From Beverwykella pulmonaria (taxonomy: Eukaryota > Ascomycota > Dothideomycetes > Pleosporales > Melanommataceae), in the NCBI GenBank assembly GCA_001599595.1, contig BCHH01000006.1, positions 1,237,197 to 1,301,196 on the forward strand: a stretch of 64,000 nucleotides of DNA, in the 5' to 3' direction. Positions 56,844 to 64,000 of this stretch are shown here, one piece after another (within the stretch, counting starts at the first letter, position 1; the number at the start of each line of letters is the position of its first letter). The position numbers and the translations under genes are program-made. A model generated the notes under the pieces. It was given only the letters and a program-made list of their open reading frames with translations. It did not search any database and was not told where the DNA came from.

Positions 56844-58591
56844 ATGCCGAATAAAGGTTGCTGGACATGCAAAGGTAAGCATTCAAGTTTCACGTTTGAC
56901 AGATGGTGGCTAGATTCCTTACTATCTATAGATCGCAAAATTCGTTGCGACCGCAACTTGCCTAGCTGCTCAAAATGCATTAGTTCAAAGCGAGAATGCC
57001 GCGGGTATGGAATCCGCTTGTCCTGGCCTACAGAGGGTGACGAGAAACGTGCCATTGAAGTGACACCAAGCTTATCGCAGCGGCTTCAACTTCGAAGAGC
57101 CAGCAAAGCCAATTTCGTCCATGCCTCATTCTGGGACATTGAGATGCATCACTATTTGACTTCCAACACTATTGACGAGGTGTATGGTATGTTACTGACT
57201 CGTATATAGTCAAAGCCAAATGTGCTGATCGGTTGTGCTGCGTAGGTCAGAAGATGACAACCCCATCCCCGTTCAACCGGTTCGGACCCTGGTGTGCTCA
57301 TAAGTTAGAAGCCTCTGAGAATGAGTTGCTCGACTACTGTAGGTCGTTCCACAAATTTATCAGGCTCCTTGTAATGGAATATAGTCTCTTCCGTTGCCGC
57401 GAGCTCTTTAGCAGCTTTTGGCCATGACACTGCTGCTATCAAAGGCACTGTCATCAGGATGGCATTGACGGAGAACACTCTCTCTTCCACGGCGGTCCTT
57501 CAATCCATACTCGCCTTTTCTCAACTCCACCGTAACGGGTGCCAGCCCCAAACTTATGTGCACGTGAGATTGGCTTTGCGCAACCTTGCGTCGTCGGCTA
57601 GGGGCGAGATGAGCAAACAGCAAGCGTCGCAGCATATCGCTGCCGGAATGCTTTTATGCTCGGCACATGTTGGTGTTCTTTTTGCAAGTTGAGAATGTTC
57701 TAACGTGTTTTTAGGTCCTACGAGATTGGGACACTACATATCAGTGGCTGTGGTATTTGTGCAATGCAAAAGCGATGGCCAAATCGGCAGACCTCGACTA
57801 CAGCGATCAAGAACGTGATATTTCGATTGTTTTAAGATGGGTTTACTATCACGACGTACTGAGTCGGTTCAGTTTTCGGCATTGGCGGATACAGAAATCA
57901 GCAGAAGCGGCATACTTCAAAGACTTTAATCAGCGGCCAGTATTTTGCAGAGCTGTTGATGCAAGTCCGAAATTTAAACATGGACATAATCCTATGCTAA
58001 CTATTCAATAAGCTCCCTAATCCACTCAAATCACCCTATGAAATCCTGTATCTCTTACGTCAGGTCTTCACAACGATACTTGACTCATCGGACCTAAAAT
58101 ACCATTCAGAGGAATACAGGGAAGGGATGAAGATTCTAAAATGCAAAGTTAATATCTTTTCAACAATGAAAGTACAACACCAGGAGGGCGAGACAGATGC
58201 TGAAGTCCTCATAGACAATGTTTTAGAGCTCTACAAACTAGCAACATTGATCTACCTCGAACGCCAGTCAACCAACTTTTCAGGACAGTCGGCAGAGATA
58301 GAATCTTGGTCTAGCAAGGCATTTCCTCTTCTCGCGCAGCTCAGTGGATTAAGCCAGCCATTCCCACTCTTTATTATTGCTTGCGAGGCACGCACGGATG
58401 AGCAAAGAGACATTATCCTCGATCTCATAACAAGGACGGAGCTGGTGGCACACTCTAGAAATCTTCAGTATGTCGCACACATCATTCAGTCCATTTGGGT
58501 GCAAGACGACCTTGCAAAGTGGACTCTTGATTACAGTGACAAGCTGGGAGGCATCTTCAGCTCCATGGAAATCGTACCGAGCTTTGCGTAA
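56844..58591 (+). CDS. Zn2Cys6 fungal transcription factor
   Basis: Predicted 493-aa regulator. Six exons: 56844-56874, 56932-57186, 57246-57338, 57385-57668, 57715-57954 and 58013-58591, total 1482 nt. The Zn2Cys6 cluster is created by splicing: CWTCK from exon 1 joins DRKIRCDRNLPSCSKC and RECRGYG from exon 2, giving the CX2CX6CX6CX2CX6C spacing. The remaining 420 residues match the helical fungal-TF region (TAAIKGTVIRMALTEN, ILAFSQLHRNG, RDWDTTYQWLWYLCNA, SWSSKAFPLLAQLSGLSQPF). The fifth intron uses a weak gttgat donor and is the least certain junction. It is likely to control the divergent SDR gene, as local regulators often do. Confidence 0.85.
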
Positions 58592-58809
58592 CGCAATAAT
58601 TTCACTCTTGCGACTGCACGATGATGCAGCTGTAGTGATGCTCTGGCAATGAAAGGAACGCGAATTCCACGCTATTGGAATTAGAGATTACAGCGCCACA
58701 CGAATTAGATTCTTGTGGTTGAAGTCGGTCGTTCTACCAGCACAGCTTATACCTTACTAGTGTGTCTATCTATAGTAATTCCATCCTGTATAAGTTGACT
58801 CTACGGTTT

Positions 58810-59390
58810 TTAGCTACTCCTGGCCCTGATGATATGTCGGTACCTGAAGAGCACGAATGGCAACGACATTAAAACCACAATGACAAACGCGAGCAAGCTA
58901 ACGGCCCACTATAAATCGTGTAGTTATTAGAGATGAAAAAACTTTGGAGGTGAGAGAATAGTCGTGCAAGAATCCCTAATGCGCTGTACATCTGCCGCGT
59001 GTATAGCGGACTCAGTCCATTCAGTATGTAGCGAAGTAAATTGTTGGCTCCATTCGCACCTGCTTCGTATAATGGGCCGTAAACATCAAGAACTAAGTTA
59101 AAAGTTGTTAGTCTTGTGTGTAACTCTTGCGAAATCATCGTGGATGAGATTCGCGGGGTCACAAAATCTACGTACGATATTGCAAGGACGGTGCTGCGAC
59201 GCCCATGGTACCATACCAAAAAACTGTGGCAATTTCGGATGAAATCCAATGCACAGATGTTCTCGAGGACCAGACGAACCAGAATAAGTTAACAGAGACA
59301 AGTGGAACTCCAACCATGGCGGGATAGAGAAAGCGGCTGCCTGTACAACAGCACGCGGTAGATACGCAAGGAGCTCTAACAACTTGTCGA
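58810..59390 (-). pseudogene. MFS transporter, decayed 3' end
   Basis: The minus strand reads DVYGPLYEAGANGANNLLRY, then ILNGLSPLYTRQMYSALG. After a degenerate intron ending at 58909 comes a perfect 33-codon last exon, WAVSLLAFVIVVLMSLPFVL followed by FRYRHIIRARSS and a stop at 58810. This is the terminal two-helix portion of a major-facilitator drug or nutrient transporter. Upstream the frame is broken several times (59110-59390 changes frame, with hydrophobic patches). The junction after SALG lacks a proper donor. No complete transporter is present. Confidence 0.6.
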
Positions 59391-60211
59391 TAGATTCCTC
59401 GTTATTAGGGAGTTCATTCTTCGATATTCGTCGCGCCAGTAGTTACCGAGCTTCAGCTTTGTTCATATCGTTCAGCTCCAAGATACTGCTCGGAGTTAGG
59501 TCTCTAGCAGCTTTCCTGCTTCGTGTCGTGAAGAGGATCTTGCCTGTACTACTATATAGGAGATAATTGATCAGTCGAGCCGACCCTAGGTCGCCAGCAG
59601 TGTCAACAACCATCAGCCACTAACCTATGCTGTCCGAGCTTAATGCATCTTAACAAGCCCCTTAACGTCTGCGTTATCATCGATTATCCCTAGTATACGG
59701 CGACGGATGCCGATCTCCCGATATACGAGCTCAAAACTTTCTTAGCTAATAGCAGGCACCCAGAAAACAAATCGTCTAGCGCGTCCAGCCAACGTTCAAT
59801 ATGCAAATTCAAGGTAAATGCAGATTGCCCGCAGCCCCTAGTCCATATAATGTTATGCGTCGATAGGTATTCGGGAGCAGGAACCGTTCGAGAGATTAAA
59901 GCTGTTCTTCTCATCTGACAAAGGAATCGTTCTTTGGAAAAGGCAATGATAAGGAAACTGTATATCGTCAGCTGCATAGAATTCGTACAGAAGAATGCTA
60001 CCCTGCCTGAGAACGTACCTATTAAGTCTTGCAAACTCCCTGTTCCGTGCTCTTCCTGCCGTTTTTGGGTCACGTTAATGCGACGCCTGGTGGCACGTGG
60101 TACAGTGGGCCAAGCGGAAGCATCTCAATTTACAGAGTGATTTAAGTAATTAGAAGTAAGGTTCATGAATACTGACGTGAATGCATCCTATGCGTCTGCA
60201 GCGCTCAAACT
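59391..60211. other. Spacer with unrecognised frames
   Basis: About 820 bp. A minus-strand frame at 59690-60073 has a hydrophobic stretch (MQLTIYSFLIIAFSKE) but no family I recognise. It may be further debris of the MFS gene or another relic. Confidence 0.3.
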
Positions 60212-61374
60212 TCACTTCTTATCTTTATCTAGGCCAATGACTGCAGTCCTCAAACCCGCTCCCCTCAAGTAAACCTTAATCCCATCCTTATAGGCCAAGC
60301 CATGTACCGTCAATCCCCACCTGTGGAACTCGGTCATCCAATCCATAAGCTTTCTTGTACTATGCGCGCTATCTTCACAATCTCCGCCGCCAAATCGTCC
60401 CATAGTACACCCTGCCCAACCCCCATCCTCACTCTGAACAGGCTTCAACACCCACACAGAGAAAGAGTCGCCAAAAATGTAAGGCCAAAATGGCGAATCT
60501 CGTGGAATGGAGTTGGAGTCCACTCCTTGAACTTGGAATCTATGGCGGCCCGCCAGAGACAAAATCGGTTGTAAAGGGCAATGCGGCCAGCGGAAACGAC
60601 TTGGTTGATAGCAGGGGAGATGGAGGTTGCCGGATCGTCGTCGCGCTTGAATTCGGTGGTGAAATATGGGCAAGCGACGTTCTTCTTTACATAGGAAACG
60701 CCCTAGATCTCGGCTTGCCAGTCCTCATTGAAGCCCCGGAGCGAGAGCTAGTAGGAGCAATCCGGCCGGACATCCCAGCTCCACGCGGGGCCGTCCTCCA
60801 TGCATGGCGGCTGCTCCCAATGGGATGGTGCGTCAGGAAGGAGTGAGGGATTAACCAGGCACTGGATGCGGAAGCGTTCGTCCTCATTGATGGGATCTGC
60901 ACGACGCGGGTTTTTAAGGAGGTTCTCTTTTGCAAACGTCGCGAACTTGTCCCCATAGAGCTTAAGCCTCCACATTTCCTTGTATTCCGCGGTGATGTTG
61001 ACCCGGTTTCCCTGCGCTGTATCAAGCCAAATATTGATGTGTCCTAAAACTTCCAGTGCGCTGTAGCTCGTATTCGAATCCGTAACGAAATATTGGAAAG
61101 CACCTAAACTTGGTTTGACCGTGAGGTCGATGTCGACGCGATGGGGCTGGAGGACAGCATTCAGAAAGCCCGTCTCGCGAGACCCAGGTGTCCTCTTCAG
61201 CTTCTTGCTTCGTGTGGTGATTCTTGACTCGGCAACAGATGCCATTTCAAGCTCGGACGTTGAAAGTGCGTCGGCAGTAGTCGATGGCTCGGATAAAGGA
61301 ATTTCTTCCCTTTGTTCAGCACGTCTAGGACGTCCCTTCCCTCGTCCAGACTTTAATGAACCCCTAGTACTCAT
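60212..61374 (-). pseudogene. PD-(D/E)XK-like fungal family gene, two stops and a frameshift
   Basis: The start at 61374 gives MSTRGSLKSGRGKGRPRRAE, then Ser/Thr-rich sequence and RRADPINEDERFRIQ. The frame runs into WSWDVRPDCSY, where a TAG (60750-60748) replaces the Trp expected in YWLSLRGFN. A second TAG (60705-60703) follows AEI. The frame continues as YVKKNVACPYFTTEFKRDDD, the E-x-K core that suggests a PD-(D/E)XK fold, and NQVVSAGRIALYNRFCLW. At a run of five A on the plus strand (60473-60477) the frame slips by one base. The continuation FGDSFSVWVLKPVQ, GCTMGRFGGGDC, and DWMTEFHRWGLTVHGLAYKD ends at 60212. The first stop fits CpA mutation on the plus strand. Confidence 0.8.
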
Positions 61375-62662
61375 GTTGTTTTCTGTGGTCCACAGCTTGT
61401 GCGTTAACTCCGGGTCGGTCGGAGGCGCAGGCTTCCAGATGGTGTCGAGGATGGTTTGAACAGAATGTGCAGCCGTACGCTTGTTAGCGTGCTAATCACT
61501 GCTATTATTGCGCTCATTTTGACAGATAGATTGATTTCCCACGTTGACTAAATTCCTAAGAGGTCTTCTCTTGTTCGAGGCACCGGCGATTTTGACGCGG
61601 TGTGGGGCGGGCGGGCGTTGTGCAGGGCAACGAACTGGAAACGCGCACACCAAAATGTCAACATTGAGGAATTCACTGTTTACTTCTAAGTTTTGCATTA
61701 TGGCATTGAGAGCTGCACTGAGGCTGCGAAACTTATCGTATAGTTTGTCTAGAGTTAGAATGATCATCTCGGGTATTTTGTCGGTAGATTTCTGGAAAGT
61801 TACCTAGCAGTATGTACTAATGGGAGGATAAAGATAGTACGCGATGTGTCGTTTAGCTGCAGGCCCGCTATCAAACGGAAGAGTTGTGGAAGCAGGAGTG
61901 CTTTTGCCTTACCGAAACAGGGCTGAGGCCCGGGGATTGCTGGAAGAGGGAATCATCACCTACACGATGACTGTGGTGGTGTGAGACAGTTGAAGCGCCG
62001 CGCGATAGGACTGAACTTTTTCCTGATATGTTGCGATTTTTTCGATCGCGTTTTTAAACTTGAGTTGCTTCCTCGGACCGTCAAGGAACGACGTCGTCTT
62101 GTTCACGCCCTCCAACAGCGTACTCAGTTGTCACAACGTCCCTGCGCCACCCCCCTCCAAAGACCTCGCCAAGTTCTTCCAATGACTTCCTACGTGGCCC
62201 GACACTTGAAGATGCGATCTAATTTCATCTTGGTCGCACGTCGCTAAAACACAATTTACACACTTCCCTATCCTGCGGACGCTCTAAACCGAGGTCGCCC
62301 AAGTTACATACTAACTAGGTTCGGCATCACCTTCCTTGGCAGGCACCGATCGTGGTGGCGACCTTGCATAGATTTGCCTGATGAAGGCAGTTATCGGGCT
62401 GAGATCGACTAACCAGTAGGGTAATTAGTGGGCTTCTACACTTATTAGATAGCCGCAAAGCGAATCGGAATCACCCGCACGATGAGATCAACGGAAGTTT
62501 GTACGTATTCATTCTTCCACCTCGCACAAACCTTGCAGCAAATCCGATAAGAGATCTGCCCACTTGTCGTAGCCACCCGCAACACTATGTCCTAGTCAAG
62601 GGATGACATTGCGTCAAACATAGGCTCCCAGGAATCATGGATTCATGCTGAGCATTGAAGGG
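61375..62662. other. Intergenic region with a possible decayed coding stretch
   Basis: About 1.29 kb. On the minus strand, 61500-62000 shows codon-like sequence (PFDSGPAAKRHIAYYLYPP, then MIILTLDKLYDKFRSLSAA from an ATG at 61767), broken by stops, that I cannot place in a family. The part next to the LysM gene (62250-62660) shows nothing. Confidence 0.35.
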
Positions 62663-64000
62663 TTAACCCTTGACGCAGACATACGTAGCCGCCCACATTC
62701 CTCCACAACTTGTCCCAATCGTCGGGTTCCACGTAATTCTGAACTGTGTGGCACTGATACCGAACTTCTTCTCGATATCAGCGCAAAATTCGTTCTTGGC
62801 AGGCAAGTACCACTGCTTGCATTTGCAAATGGAGCTCGGTTGCGTTGGCTCTGGATGAGCCACCGTGCAGCCTGTTGGGGAAGGAGTCGCACTTGTCTTG
62901 GATGTCTTCGAAGGCTTCATGGTGGTGCTAGGCTTGCTGGGAGTATGTCCAATGATGCTAACGCAGGCATATGCGTCAGCCCAAAGGCCTCCACATGAGG
63001 TGCCAACTTCTGGGTTCCAAGCCAAAAACTGGGCGAGAGTGATGCCGTTCTTGTCGGCAATAGTCTGACAACCTTCATTCTTATTCACGAAATAGAAAGC
63101 ATCGCAGTTAGACACCATTGATGGCTGTGTGGGTAATGGAGTAGATATTCCGTTGCCTGGAGTTGAGGTAGGCGATGCCGTTCTGGTGCTGGGAGGAGCT
63201 GTGGGAGTCCCAGGAATCCCCACGCAGTAACTGAAACCGCATTTAGCAGAGGGCCGAAGTAAACAATCATTGAGGTGGGCTGCTTACTAAGTCTCGGCCC
63301 ATAGAGAGCTGCAGTCTTCGCCTACAGCTGGATTCCACGTGATGAAATCTTTTATGGTGAAGGTTCCATATTTCTTCACGACCTTCGCGCACGTATCGTC
63401 TTTTACTAATGGTGGGTGAGAATTAGCAAAGGCTTCATACCTAGGATCTGTACTGCTGTACAGCTTCCTTACCGGCAAAATAAAATCTCTCGCACGTCGA
63501 TATGAGCCCATCCTGTGTTGGGCTAGGCTTGGGAGATCCCGTCTGAGTTGCTTTGACTGTGCTAGAAGTAACTGGAGCCGTGGGCGTTCCCGGAATGCCG
63601 ACACAATAATAGGTCTCTGCCCACATTCCTTTGCAGTCTGAACCAACAGCAGGATTCTACACAACAACTCAGCATACAAGCAGAAGCTTCGTCTAGGTGA
63701 ACTTACCCATTGAATGAATTCAGCGACCGTAAACGTCTTGAACTTGTTCGCGACCTTGGCGCAATTATCGTCCTTGAGTTTATTAGTAATGAATAAGTAT
63801 ATGAAAATTATATTTTCCTACTTTGACTGCGAAATACCAAGACACACAAGAACTACAATCGAATCAGTCTACTAATTATATCAAGAAGGGATATTCCTTA
63901 CTCTATGACTCCATCTTGTACGGGGGACGGCTTAGGGGTTTTAGTGGGGCTAGGAGATGCTGTTGAGCTTAAGCTTGCACTTGTGGTTGTAGGTTTGCGG
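62663..64000 (-). CDS. Secreted multi-LysM protein, 5' end beyond the window
   Basis: The C-terminal part of a LysM-repeat protein. Such proteins bind chitin oligosaccharides in the cell wall or apoplast. Exons: 63230-62663, 63405-63288, 63656-63473, 63772-63707, 63852-63822, and from beyond 64000 to 63903. Four LysM units are visible. Unit 1 has WYFAVKDDNCAKVANKF and FIQWNPAVG; unit 2 DDTCAKVVKKYGTFTIKDF and ITWNPAVGEDC; unit 3 NEGCQTIADKNGITLAQF and LAWNPEVGTSC; unit 4 NEFCADIEKKFGISATQF and ITWNPTIGTSC. Each ends with a CxxG/CVK closing cysteine. Ser/Thr/Pro linkers join the units. Units 1 and 2 share the linker YYCVGIPGTPTAP. The signal peptide lies outside the window. The C-terminus CVKG is complete. 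Confidence 0.9.

Noticed and set aside
61492..61767. 91-codon minus-strand frame as a gene
   Set aside because: Flanked by similar codon-like sequence with stops and no recognisable family; treated as possible debris.
1..64000. tRNA, rRNA, CRISPR arrays, intact transposases
   Set aside because: Looked for B-box-like ggttcgaatcc, spaced direct repeats and transposase or reverse-transcriptase motifs; none convincing by eye.

Overview
The window is nuclear DNA of a filamentous ascomycete (Pezizomycotina; a dothideomycete is my guess, with low confidence). The evidence is spliced genes with introns of about 46-66 bp carrying GT..AG ends and CTAAC/CTGAC-like branch sites, fungal-type orthologues (Med12/Srb8, Sec21, Lip5, Erf2, Ash1), HET-domain genes, WD40/TPR remnants of fungal NLR-type proteins, and nonsense codons of the kind made by repeat-induced point mutation (RIP). 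Exon coordinates were worked out by hand. For nearly every multi-exon model the exon lengths sum to a multiple of three.

Left part, 1 to about 28.0 kb, is a gene-dense housekeeping region. In order: MED12 (-, runs off the left edge), an Asterix/PAT-complex small membrane protein (+), eIF1/SUI1 (+), an MBA1/mL45-like mitoribosome protein (-), lipoyl synthase LIP5 (-), coatomer gamma SEC21 (+), a small Gly/Cys-tailed membrane protein possibly related to selenoprotein K (-), a SPOUT1-type RNA methyltransferase (+), an intronless HET-domain gene (+), an ASH1-type H3K36 methyltransferase (-), the DHHC palmitoyltransferase ERF2 (-), and a small mitochondrial membrane protein (+). Many neighbours are divergent and share intergenic regions of 300-800 bp.

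Right part, about 28.3-64 kb, is an accessory, relic-rich region. It holds a Ser/Thr-rich secreted protein, two convergent HET pseudogenes, a 683-aa fungal-specific protein divergent from a 1056-aa VIT/VWA protein, remnants of NLR-type genes (WD40 tails, a TPR stretch), an F-box gene, an intact gene of seven nearly identical WD40 blades, a fungal-specific family gene that is interrupted and carries a nonsense codon, a chimeric ORF joining an NLR tail to a TAP-like hydrolase tail, a membrane protein, another HET tail, a divergent short-chain dehydrogenase/Zn2Cys6 regulator pair, an MFS transporter remnant, a broken PD-(D/E)XK-like family gene, and a multi-LysM secreted protein (runs off the right edge).

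The most notable features are: recurring CAG/CAA/TGG-to-stop changes in the relics, all compatible with CpA-to-TpA mutation; the repeat-homogenised WD40 propeller with variability confined to a few positions; and the divergent pairing of the VIT/VWA gene with the fungal-specific 683-aa gene, which may be a functional module. No rRNA, tRNA, CRISPR array or intact transposon was recognised.
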